NCBI GenBank assembly: GCA_023245265.1
Contig: JAHFKQ010000004.1
Coordinates: forward strand, 1 to 22,137
Source of the DNA: Candidatus Collierbacteria bacterium
Lineage (GTDB): Bacteria > Patescibacteriota > Microgenomatia > UBA1400 > MFAQ01
Length of the DNA stretch: 22,137 nucleotides
Direction: 5' to 3'
The notes beneath the pieces are model-generated. The model saw only the letters and a list, made by a program, of their open reading frames with translations, searched no databases and had not been told where the DNA came from. Made by a program: the position numbers and the translations under genes. Position 1 is the stretch's first letter. Each line of letters begins with the position of its first letter. Below, in pieces: positions 1 through 7,110 of the stretch.

Positions 1-2
1 AG

Positions 3-1004
3 GTTCAACGGAGTCGAGAGCTGGTTTCCGGTAATTTTCAAAATCCCACTCCCGGCCAAAAAGCCACTCTGCAATCAAAGATCTTTCATAATAAACTTCT
101 GAGTTTTCTGGAAAAATTTAGAGATAACTCGTTCGGTAATTTCTCCCCCGACTTTCTCTTTGTTTCCGGTGATCCCAATGGTCGACACTCTGCCAAGAAT
201 ACCGGTGAACTGCTTTTTATTGATATCTTCGCGCTTATAGCGGGTAGTTATTTCGTTTTTCTGAGAATTAAAGACAAACGCTATTCTTTTCTTATTTTGT
301 TACTTTTCCTCAGCGCCGTACCAGCCAATCTCACCATGGATGGAGCCAATCATGCCTCCCGTTTGATCACTTTTTCCGGACCACTATTGCTAATCATTTC
401 CTTGGGCTACTTCTCCATCTTTACCGGTCTATCCAAAAAGGCGGGTGGGCGAATATTTCTGGTATTTTTGACAGCGGTCTGGGCTTTTGCCGCCGGCCAA
501 TTTCTCAGTAAATACTTTTATGAATTTCCGGTTATCAATTCTCGGGAGTTTGGCTATGGTTTCAAACAGGCGGTTCAAAAAATCACTCCGATGGCCAAAG
601 ATTATGACAAGATTTACTTGACAGATATCAATGATCCGCCCATTCTCTATTACTTATTTTGGGCAAACATTCCCCCGAGTGAACTTCAGGCCTACGGCAC
701 TGATTTTAGTCTTCAAACAATCAAAGGATTACCCTTGGATAAAGTTAGACCTTATTATCCCGAAACTGCTCTTTGTCAGGAAAAACAAATCCTCAGTTTG
801 AAGCCAAATATACTCTACTTGGTTGCCTACAAGAATTTACCCCTCGATTTTCGTACTCCCGATAAAAACAAAGTCCCTGTCGGTATCAAACTCTTTGATG
901 TCATCAAATATCCGGACAACGAGGTGGCTTACTATCTCCTGACTCGGGACAGTCTTAATGGTCGGCCGATAAACCCGGTTAAAGGTCAAAATTGTGACAA
1001 CTAA
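3..1004 (+). CDS. GT39-like GT-C membrane glycosyltransferase, 3' part (5' end outside window)
   Basis: The frame is open from base 3 to the TAA at 1002-1004, so this is the last 334 codons of a gene that begins upstream. A TTG at 297 could be read as a start, but the reading frame continues unbroken before it with sensible protein. Seen: a polar stretch with SGDPNGRHS about 50 residues in, then hydrophobic segments around FIDIFALIAGSYFVFL, an SAVPANLTMDGANHASR loop and LLLIISLGYF, followed by a soluble C-terminal tail of about 160 residues. The GDPN-RH loop followed by P-A-LT-D--HA-R resembles the C-terminal half of dolichyl-phosphate-mannose-protein mannosyltransferase-like (GT39/PMT_2) proteins that I associate with CPR genomes. 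Such enzymes use polyprenyl-phosphate sugars outside the membrane. The catalytic N-terminal loop is not in the window, so donor and acceptor cannot be judged. Confidence 0.8.
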   Translation, partial: VQRSRELVSGNFQNPTPGQKATLQSKIFHNKLLSFLEKFRDNSFGNFSPDFLFVSGDPNGRHSAKNTGELLFIDIFALIAGSYFVFLRIKDKRYSFLILLLFLSAVPANLTMDGANHASRLITFSGPLLLIISLGYFSIFTGLSKKAGGRIFLVFLTAVWAFAAGQFLSKYFYEFPVINSREFGYGFKQAVQKITPMAKDYDKIYLTDINDPPILYYLFWANIPPSELQAYGTDFSLQTIKGLPLDKVRPYYPETALCQEKQILSLKPNILYLVAYKNLPLDFRTPDKNKVPVGIKLFDVIKYPDNEVAYYLLTRDSLNGRPINPVKGQNCDN

Positions 1005-1024
1005 AAGTTATTAAATTCTTCGTG

Positions 1025-1030
1025 TAAAAT
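1025..1030 (+). promoter_or_regulatory. Putative -10 box (TAAAAT) for the gmd-like operon
   Basis: TAAAAT at 1025-1030 is directly preceded by TG and lies 8 bases before the ATG at 1039. Transcription would begin at or next to the start codon, giving a leaderless mRNA. No convincing -35 box lies 16-18 bases upstream. The same arrangement recurs at four other gene starts in the window. Confidence 0.45.
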
Positions 1031-1038
1031 TGGGAAAT

Positions 1039-2067
1039 ATGGCCAAACAAAAAACAGCAGTCATCATCGGGGTTTCTTCTCAGGACGGCTCTTACCTGGC
1101 CGAACTCTTACTTTCCAAGGGTTATAAAGTCGTCGGCACCATCCGTCGGACCACCTCGATGGTTCACGAAAACATCGAACACTTAAAAGGCAAAATCATT
1201 CTGGAAGCGGCAGACTTAATAGACCCTGAATCCCTAAACAAAGTGATGATCACTTACCAGCCGGACGAGGTCTACAACATCGCCTCGCAGTCCGTCCCCG
1301 GGGACGCTTGGACTCATCCGTTTTATACCGGAGAAGTGACTGCTTTGGGACCCGTCCGGGTTTTTGAAGCCGTCCGGCATTTTTGTCCCCAAGCCCGAGT
1401 TTATCAAGCCACCTCCCGCGAAATCCTTGGCGGCGTCACCGGTGTGGATCGGGCCAATGAATCCACTCCTATCTTCGCCAATAATCCTTACGGTATCGCC
1501 AAAGCCTATGCTCACATGATGGTGGATTGTTACCGTCAGTCCTATGGTATGTTTGTCTGTGCCGGCATCCTCTTCAATCATGAGTCTCCCCGTCGGTCAC
1601 TTCATTTTGTCACCCGTAAAATTTCCATGGGAGTAGCCTGTCTCAAACTGGGAATCAAAAATCCACCGGTCAATGAACTGGGTGAACCACTTATCGATCC
1701 GGCCGGCAAGTTACATCTAGGAGACTTGAACGCCATGCGCGACTGGGGCTATGCCAAAGAATATGTTGAAGCGATGTGGCTCATGCTCCAGCAAGATAAA
1801 CCCAAAGATTTTGTCATTGGTACCGATACCAACTACTCAATAAAAGACGCTTGCCAGGCCGCCTTTGACCATGTGGGTCTTAACTGGGAGGAACATGTCA
1901 TCAGTAACACGAAACTCTTGCGCCCGACCGAAATAACCGATATGAGGGGAGACTACTCCTTGGCCAAAAAAGAACTCGGCTGGGAGCCCAAAGTCTTCAT
2001 GCCGGAGCTCATGGCCATCATGGTTGATTCGGACATCGAGTGGTTAAAAAATCATCAGGTAAAATAA
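1039..2067 (+). CDS. gmd: GDP-mannose 4,6-dehydratase-like extended SDR
   Basis: Predicted to turn GDP-mannose into GDP-4-keto-6-deoxymannose using bound NADP, in the cytoplasm. The 342-residue length fits Gmd. Seen: N-terminal nucleotide motif GVSSQDGSYLAE (residues 11-22), YNIASQS (79-85), active-site Ser126 and Glu128 in ATSREILG, Tyr151 and Lys155 in NPYGIAK, then the Gmd-typical FNHESPRR followed by FVTRKI, and RDWGYAKEYVEAMW. Oddities: the middle glycine of GxxGxxG is Ser14, the usual catalytic Thr is Ser126, and there is a short insertion (about ELGEPLIDPAGK) before the LGDLNAMRDWG segment. ATG 1039 is chosen over TTG 1030 because the -10 box would overlap TTG and because MAKQKTAVIIG is a normal Rossmann start. 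The partner reductase follows 4 bases later. A related GDP-sugar dehydratase with another substrate is possible. Confidence 0.88.
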   Translation: MAKQKTAVIIGVSSQDGSYLAELLLSKGYKVVGTIRRTTSMVHENIEHLKGKIILEAADLIDPESLNKVMITYQPDEVYNIASQSVPGDAWTHPFYTGEVTALGPVRVFEAVRHFCPQARVYQATSREILGGVTGVDRANESTPIFANNPYGIAKAYAHMMVDCYRQSYGMFVCAGILFNHESPRRSLHFVTRKISMGVACLKLGIKNPPVNELGEPLIDPAGKLHLGDLNAMRDWGYAKEYVEAMWLMLQQDKPKDFVIGTDTNYSIKDACQAAFDHVGLNWEEHVISNTKLLRPTEITDMRGDYSLAKKELGWEPKVFMPELMAIMVDSDIEWLKNHQVK

Positions 2068-2071
2068 CATT

Positions 2072-3091
2072 ATGGCTCATGAAATAACGATCACCGGCGC
2101 TGGCGGATTACTAGGTGGTTCGATGTACGAGCATCTTAAAAAATCCGGCGAAAATGTTATCGGTACGACATTAACCATCGAATCGGAAATTGCGCAAAAA
2201 CTTGGTTTTAAGCGCCTTGACACCTCAGACTTGGAAGCCACCAAAAAATTCGTTTGGGACAATCTGCCAAATACTTTTTATCACTTTGCTGGCATCGCTC
2301 GTCCGGGATTGGTTAACGAAAAACCTGAATTAGGAGAAAAGGTCAATATTGGAGGAGTCTTAAACTTATTTGAGGCCATTGAAGAAGGTAAAAAGAAGGA
2401 TAACAGTTACAGTCCCGTCATTATCGCCGCCGGATCGGTTGAAGAGTTTGGAGATGCTCCATTAGCTAAAGATAATAATCCAATCACTATTATCGAATCG
2501 ACACCCAAGAATCCTCTTAATATTTATGCTGAGCAAAAGAAGTTAGCCGGCGAGCTAGCCTTTGACTTAAGCAGAAAATACAAAACCAAACTTATCTGGA
2601 TTTATGAAGGTCAAGCTACCGGAGTGAGTGAAAACCGGGATATTAGTCAAGAAAAAGGTTATTTTGTCCCAGATATCGCCAGTCAAATTGCTGCCTTTGA
2701 AAAAAATGTCCAAGATGGGAAGGTGTCCCCGGTAGAACCTCAAATTCTGCGTACTGGAGTAATCGGTCACAAGCGCAATTTTATCGATGTCCGCGACGCA
2801 GTTAAAGCTTATGTGGCAATTGCTAAAGAGAGCAATTTGCCATCTGATGATTTTATTGTCTGTGCAGATAAAAGTGTTACTTTGAAAGAGATATTGGATA
2901 TTCTAATTAATCATTCAGTAGTTCCCATTATTCACGAAATCGACAAAAGTCGCGGTGCCGGGGCCGGAGTTGACCGCTATTACAGTAATCAAAAAATAAA
3001 ATCAGCTGCCAACTGGAAACCTGAAATACCGTTAGAAGAAACTTTAAGACTGGTTTTAGAATATCAAAGAAAACTGGCGGGAGTGAAGTAA
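2072..3091 (+). CDS. rmd: GDP-4-keto-6-deoxymannose reductase-like SDR (Rmd family)
   Basis: An NAD(P)-dependent epimerase/dehydratase-type protein of 339 residues. Seen: TGAGGLLG at 8-15 (intact GxxGxxG), Ser122 in AAGSVEEFG, catalytic Tyr152 and Lys156 in IYAEQKK, a YFVPDIASQIA segment, a RNFIDVRDAVKAYVAI segment, and a C-terminal NWKPEIPLEETLR. The FVPD, DVRD and WKPEIPLE-TL pattern is typical of RMD reductases, which make GDP-D-rhamnose from the Gmd product. A GDP-6-deoxytalose or fucose-type product cannot be excluded. It starts 4 bases after the dehydratase stop, so the two are surely co-expressed. Its base composition differs from its neighbours: hand counts on eight spaced 60-base lines gave about 40% G+C, against about 52% for the same sampling of the dehydratase. 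This suggests separate ancestry. Confidence 0.82.
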   Translation: MAHEITITGAGGLLGGSMYEHLKKSGENVIGTTLTIESEIAQKLGFKRLDTSDLEATKKFVWDNLPNTFYHFAGIARPGLVNEKPELGEKVNIGGVLNLFEAIEEGKKKDNSYSPVIIAAGSVEEFGDAPLAKDNNPITIIESTPKNPLNIYAEQKKLAGELAFDLSRKYKTKLIWIYEGQATGVSENRDISQEKGYFVPDIASQIAAFEKNVQDGKVSPVEPQILRTGVIGHKRNFIDVRDAVKAYVAIAKESNLPSDDFIVCADKSVTLKEILDILINHSVVPIIHEIDKSRGAGAGVDRYYSNQKIKSAANWKPEIPLEETLRLVLEYQRKLAGVK

Positions 3092-3100
3092 GATAAAGGA

Positions 3101-4360
3101 GTGAAGAAAATTTTTGGGTTACTTAAATCACAAACGGTCAAAGATTCTTTAATTATCTTTACCGGTTTGGGAGTCATGGCCTTTATCGGCTTTATCTTTA
3201 CGGTAGTTTTGGCCCGCACTTTAGGCCCCAACTCGTTTGGCATTTATTCAGCTATTACTGCGCTCGCCACCATCATTTATTCCCTCGGTGACTTGGGTAT
3301 TTCGCCGGCTCTCGTCAACTTCATTCCCAAACATCCCGGTGAAAAAGCCAAGTATCTGACCACCGGCTTTTGGCTCCAATTTGCCGTAGCCGTTCTCACC
3401 CTGCTTTTCTTCGTCGGCATATCTCTCATTCATAACCTGGTTATTCCCGGTTCTCTGGCTGTCGATTTGCTCTTGGCGGGCGGGATGTCGATCAATTACC
3501 TCTTTATCGGTTTTGCTCAGGGCATTTTTACGGCCGAGCGTCGTTTCTGGTCCTACTCTCTCAGTCAGATCATTGATCCGGTAATCAAGATTATCATCGT
3601 CTTTTTTCTTCTGAGGGCTAACACTCTCACCATTGGCTCGGCCTTGGCCGCGAACTTTATTTCAACTCTTTTTGCGCTTCTCATTACATTTGGCAAAGAG
3701 CTTTATGCCACCGAGTTTGAAATTACCCGTAGTCTTGTGGTCAAGATTACTCACTTCGCCAAATGGATTGCCTTTTCCAGAATTTTTAGTGTCATGGTTT
3801 CTAAGATCGATGTGGTCATTCTTAATCTCTTGGTGGGCAGTTTCCAGGCCGGTATTTACTCAGCCGCCAGCCGTATCGCCTTTTTCTTTGCGCTCTTAAT
3901 TTCCGGACTGGGGTCGGTCGTCAATGCCCGTTTTTCCGCCTTTGATTCGAACAAGAAATTGATCGCTTATTCCCGAAAACTTTTACTTCTGGTCGGGGCT
4001 ATTATGGCCCTGATGTTAATTTGTGCCCTTTTTGCGGGTCCTCTGGTTACCTTGGTTTATGGTGAAAAATATCAGGAGGCTATTACCGTCTTTAGATTCC
4101 TTACTTTGGCCATGATGCCGTTTACACTCAGTCTCATACTCACCCCGGCCTTGATCTATACCTTTAATCAGACGGCCTTTTATGCCAAGATCACAGCTCT
4201 GCAGGTCACGGGTATTATCCTTTTGGATTTGCTTCTGATTCCCCGATTTGGCTCTCTGGCTCCCGTCATATCTATGGGGGGAACCAATCTTTTTGTCTTG
4301 GTCATGACTTCTATCAAACTAGCCTCTCTCGTCCGTGGAAAAACTCTGGACCGCCGATAG
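3101..4360 (+). CDS. Wzx-like polysaccharide flippase (MOP superfamily)
   Basis: A 419-residue, highly hydrophobic protein with roughly 12 membrane segments. Features typical of polysaccharide flippases: an early TM followed by VLARTLGPNSFGIYSAI (about 38-54), then LGDLGISPALVNFIPKH, and a mid-protein KIDVVILNLLVGSFQAGIYSAASRIA. The LGp--fG-ys and DlGi--a-v patterns belong to the Wzx/RfbX group of the MOP (MATE/MVF) superfamily. It should carry the undecaprenyl-diphosphate-linked glycan from the cytoplasmic to the outer face. The GTG at 3101 is the first possible common start after the previous stop in the same frame (TAA 3089-3091). An AAAGGAG at 3095-3101 runs into it, too close for a standard Shine-Dalgarno, so the true start may be slightly different. 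The next gene overlaps its 3' end by 26 bases. Confidence 0.9.
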   Translation: MKKIFGLLKSQTVKDSLIIFTGLGVMAFIGFIFTVVLARTLGPNSFGIYSAITALATIIYSLGDLGISPALVNFIPKHPGEKAKYLTTGFWLQFAVAVLTLLFFVGISLIHNLVIPGSLAVDLLLAGGMSINYLFIGFAQGIFTAERRFWSYSLSQIIDPVIKIIIVFFLLRANTLTIGSALAANFISTLFALLITFGKELYATEFEITRSLVVKITHFAKWIAFSRIFSVMVSKIDVVILNLLVGSFQAGIYSAASRIAFFFALLISGLGSVVNARFSAFDSNKKLIAYSRKLLLLVGAIMALMLICALFAGPLVTLVYGEKYQEAITVFRFLTLAMMPFTLSLILTPALIYTFNQTAFYAKITALQVTGIILLDLLLIPRFGSLAPVISMGGTNLFVLVMTSIKLASLVRGKTLDRR

Positions 4361-5057
4361 CCACCGTATTTTGGAGCAAGCCGATGGCCTGACAAAATAC
4401 AATCGCTGGTTAATTTCCCATTTTTCACCTTATTTCGGCCGGACTATTTTAGAAATCGGCAGTGGACAAGGAGCGTTGTCAAAACTACTGCCGGCCAAGG
4501 CCATCATTATTCTCTCGGATATTTTCCCCGCCTATTTATCCCGGCTCAAAAAAATCTTTACCGATCCCGTGATCCGTCTGGATATCGAAAAAGATGCACC
4601 CGAAAAGCTCAGGAGAAAATTGGATACCATTTTTTCCTCAAATGTTTTTGAACATCTCAAAGACGATCATCGGGCCTTTGTCAACTGCTTCCGTTTACTT
4701 GAACCGGGGGGTCGATTATTGATGTTTGTTCCTGCCCGCCCCGAAATCTATGGCCGTCTAGATGAAGAGATGGGTCACTACCGTCGGTATACCAAGACAG
4801 ATCTCCGGCAAAAAGCCGAGAGGGCCGGATTTAAGGTCGAAAAAATATTTTATGCCAATCTACCGGGTTACTTTCTTTGGTGGGGTAGGGGAGTCTTATT
4901 AGGAAAAATTTTCAAAATCCGGTCAGGGTCATCCCGATCAGACTCTTTCTTTGCCAAAATCTTTGATTCTTTGATCACCCCTAGTCTTTACTTGGAAAAA
5001 TATCTTCATCCACCTTTCGGTCAAAGTCTCGTCTTCATCGCCCGAAAGACTAGCTAA
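4335..5057 (+). CDS. Class I SAM-dependent methyltransferase
   Basis: 240 residues. Seen: motif I ILEIGSGQGALS (38-49, GxGxG), acidic motif II within LSDIFPAYL, NVFEHLKDD at about 100, and LLEPGGRLLMFVPA, all standard for methyltransferases of the Methyltransf_11/23 type. The C-terminal half, with NLPGYFLWWGRGVLLGK and PPFGQSLVFIARK, resembles methyltransferases that I associate with GT2 glycosyltransferases in CPR sugar clusters. Probable role: methylating a sugar of the glycan or its lipid-linked precursor; this is inference. The GTG at 4335 overlaps the flippase end. A TTG at 4371 is an in-frame alternative just after the flippase stop, but the residues before motif I (YNRWLISHFSPYFG) match the family lead-in, so the longer form is preferred. 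The gene runs 8 bases into the oppositely oriented GT2. Confidence 0.88.
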   Translation: MEKLWTADSHRILEQADGLTKYNRWLISHFSPYFGRTILEIGSGQGALSKLLPAKAIIILSDIFPAYLSRLKKIFTDPVIRLDIEKDAPEKLRRKLDTIFSSNVFEHLKDDHRAFVNCFRLLEPGGRLLMFVPARPEIYGRLDEEMGHYRRYTKTDLRQKAERAGFKVEKIFYANLPGYFLWWGRGVLLGKIFKIRSGSSRSDSFFAKIFDSLITPSLYLEKYLHPPFGQSLVFIARKTS

Positions 5058-5745
5058 ACAGATTATATTTCAGGATGCACCACAGTGCCCAGAGGCCATC
5101 TCGCCAGCCAATTTTTTTTCCCTGGTCGTAGTTTCGACCATGATAGCTAATGCCGACTTCGTAAACTCTGGCGCCCATCCGAGCCACTTTGGCCGTAAAC
5201 TCGGGTTCCAGGCCAAAACGGTTTTCTTGGAGGTCCAATCTCTTGGCCACTTTTGCGGTAAACATTTTGTAACCCGTTTCCATATCGGTCAAATTGATGT
5301 TGGTACACATATTGGAAACAGTGGTCAAAAAGTTATTCGCCACCATGTGCCAGAAGAAGAGTACCCGGTGTGGACGGTCACCCATAAAGCGGGAGCCATA
5401 AACCACCTCGGCGTCTCCGTCCGTGATGGGTTTTAGTAAGATGGGGAGTTCTCTGGGGTCATACTCCAAGTCCGTATCTTGAATGACTACCACCTCACCG
5501 GTGACTTCTTTTATGCCTCTTCGGATAGCCGCCCCCTTACCCTGATTTCGCTTCAGGTTAAATACCTTTATTTTTTTTCCAAAAGTTTTTAACTGGCTCA
5601 AAGTGCCATCGTTCGAGCCGTCATTTATCACAATAATCTCTTTCTTTATTCGGCCCAAATTTACTTTGAGGACTCTCCGGATCGCTCGGACAATAAATTT
5701 TTCTTCATTGTAAACCGGCATGATTATCGAAAGCTTTTTTATCAC
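5050..5745 (-). CDS. GT2 family glycosyltransferase (DPM1/GtrB-like)
   Basis: 231 residues, soluble, with no C-terminal membrane helices. Seen: SIIMPVYNEE at the N-terminus, VINDGSNDGT (38-48) for nucleotide binding, NQGKGAAIRRGI (67-78), metal-binding DTD at 90-92 in QDTDLEYDP, GSRFMG, and a C-terminal TDMETGYKMF and RFGLEPEFTAKV. This is the pattern of dolichyl/polyprenyl-phosphate mannose or glucose synthases. It could make the polyprenyl-phosphate sugar donor used by the three GT-C proteins in this window (inference). The GTG start lies 6 bases downstream of a TAAACT box on the minus strand and faces the divergent operon beginning at 5806. Its 3' end overlaps the methyltransferase by 8 bases, tail to tail, with no terminator between them. 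Confidence 0.9.
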   Translation of the reverse strand: MIKKLSIIMPVYNEEKFIVRAIRRVLKVNLGRIKKEIIVINDGSNDGTLSQLKTFGKKIKVFNLKRNQGKGAAIRRGIKEVTGEVVVIQDTDLEYDPRELPILLKPITDGDAEVVYGSRFMGDRPHRVLFFWHMVANNFLTTVSNMCTNINLTDMETGYKMFTAKVAKRLDLQENRFGLEPEFTAKVARMGARVYEVGISYHGRNYDQGKKIGWRDGLWALWCILKYNLFS

Positions 5746-5751
5746 AGGCCT

Positions 5752-5757
5752 AGTTTA
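5752..5757 (-). promoter_or_regulatory. Putative -10 box (TAAACT) for the minus-strand GT2
   Basis: Read on the minus strand, TAAACT ends 6 bases before the GTG at 5745, preceded by TG. With the usual 6-7 base distance to the transcription start, the mRNA would begin at the GTG. No clear -35 box. It mirrors the box at 5794-5799 serving the divergent operon. Confidence 0.4.
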
Positions 5758-5793
5758 CAACAAAATTCACTTCGTTTAATTACCCTGCTCGGA

Positions 5794-5799
5794 TATAAT
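5794..5799 (+). promoter_or_regulatory. Consensus -10 box (TATAAT) for the 12-gene operon
   Basis: A perfect TATAAT lies 6 bases before the GTG start at 5806, so the transcript should start at or within a base or two of the codon. A weak TTCGTT at 5771-5776 sits 17 bases upstream as a possible -35. It is the only promoter-like site I found ahead of the gene run that ends at 18459. Confidence 0.55.
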
Positions 5800-5805
5800 T
5801 AAGTT

Positions 5806-7110
5806 GTGGCTAAAAAGAAGCAATCTTATTTTCTAATCTGGCCTCTTCTGTTTGCCCATGCTTTTTTGGTTTATCTCCGTGGTTATTTTCTTTCCATCGA
5901 GTTCACTCTTTATCCTTATCTCACCGCCCACGGTTTTCTACCCTACAAAAATATTCTGGATCAACATTTCCCGACTCTTTTATTTGGCCCCTTCTCTCTC
6001 CCGGCTTTTCTTACCCTCAATCCTTGGCCTCTTTTGATCTTATTTTTGGTGACTCTTTGTCTTACCGATACTTTACTGTTTGCGGCCCTGGTCCGTTTTC
6101 AAGTTAAGAAGCCCCTGGTTTGGTTGTCTTTTTATATTATTTCTTCTCTCTACTTCGCCGGCAATATTCTCTGGATCGAAACCTTTGTCAATTTATTTTT
6201 GGCCACTTGGCTTTGGCTTTCTTTTTCCCGTCATTCTTTTCCCCGGGCTCTCTCGGGGCTATTACTTTCCCAAATCCTTTTACTCCGGCCCACTATCGCC
6301 CCGGCTCTCTTCTTTTTCTTTCTTGGTCTCGGAGCACCTCTTTCTCTTCCCTTAGTTTGTGGTTTCCTGGCCGGCCTTGTCACCCCGTTTATTTATCTGA
6401 ATCAATATCACCTCCTTCCGGACTTTTATCGTTTGGCTATCGTCTTTAACGGACAGATTTATCCCGGGGCGGCCCGGCTGTTGCCGGCCAAGAGGCAAAT
6501 ATTATTTTTGTTACTCTGGCTTGCGCCGGTAGTTTTTGCGTTATGGCAAAAGAGGAAATTTTTCTGGTTACTATCTCTAGCCTCTTTTCTCATCTTGATT
6601 TATCCGCGTTTTGGTTTTGAACATTTACAGCCACTCTTTCTTGTGGCCTCGTTCATCTGGGCCACTCTTTCGCCGACTCCACCCAAAGTCCTTTATCTCT
6701 TAATCGTGGTGCTGTTTGGTCTCAACCTTATCTCTATTTGGCGTCATCCTTATGGTAATTATTTTCTCACCCCCGAAGTCCAAAGTCTGGCCGGGAAAAT
6801 TCAAAATCTTGCCGGTCCGGAAATCTATCTCTTGGGCGCGTCCGATCTTCTTTATCCGCTCTCGGGCAAAGTGCCTCCCCAGAAGACCTATCTGCCCTCT
6901 TTGCCCTGGTATTTTTCTCAAAAGGAGTTCTCCGAGAGGATCATCACTGCTCTCTCGGATCAAAAAAGCCCGGTACTGGTCGACTATAGCGCTACGGTAG
7001 ATGGGTATAATATAGTGGAGTCCAGTGGCCCCATCTTTGAATATATTAAAATAAATTTTGTTCCCGGCCTTAAATTTGGGAATTATCAGTTCTTTTTGCC
7101 TCATCAATGA
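5806..7110 (+). CDS. GT-C type integral membrane glycosyltransferase-like protein
   Basis: 434 residues, very rich in Leu and Phe, with roughly 10 membrane segments up to about residue 310, then a soluble C-terminal domain. Seen: first loop with YPYLTAHGFLPYKNILDQHF, resembling the D-x-aLY-a--l--G-lPYrD-fD-h-P loop of GT-C (GT39/GT83-like) proteins, and a tail with IQNLAGPEIYLLGASD and TYLPSLPWYF. It probably transfers a sugar from a polyprenyl-phosphate donor on the outer face of the membrane. The first acidic position of the loop appears as Glu in SIEFTLYPY rather than the usual Asp, so activity is not certain. GTG 5806 is chosen because of the TATAAT box 6 bases upstream. It heads the 12-gene run and overlaps the next gene by ATGA. 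Confidence 0.75.
   Translation: MAKKKQSYFLIWPLLFAHAFLVYLRGYFLSIEFTLYPYLTAHGFLPYKNILDQHFPTLLFGPFSLPAFLTLNPWPLLILFLVTLCLTDTLLFAALVRFQVKKPLVWLSFYIISSLYFAGNILWIETFVNLFLATWLWLSFSRHSFPRALSGLLLSQILLLRPTIAPALFFFFLGLGAPLSLPLVCGFLAGLVTPFIYLNQYHLLPDFYRLAIVFNGQIYPGAARLLPAKRQILFLLLWLAPVVFALWQKRKFFWLLSLASFLILIYPRFGFEHLQPLFLVASFIWATLSPTPPKVLYLLIVVLFGLNLISIWRHPYGNYFLTPEVQSLAGKIQNLAGPEIYLLGASDLLYPLSGKVPPQKTYLPSLPWYFSQKEFSERIITALSDQKSPVLVDYSATVDGYNIVESSGPIFEYIKINFVPGLKFGNYQFFLPHQ

Noticed and set aside
297..1004. A separate 235-residue gene starting at TTG 297
   Set aside because: The frame is open upstream to base 3 and encodes sensible GT39-like sequence, including the GDPN-RH loop, so TTG 297 is an internal Leu codon of a gene cut by the window edge.
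5050..5060. Intrinsic terminator between the convergent methyltransferase and GT2 genes
   Set aside because: The stops overlap and there is no GC-rich hairpin followed by a T-run on either strand near the junction; the same is true at 18440-18459.
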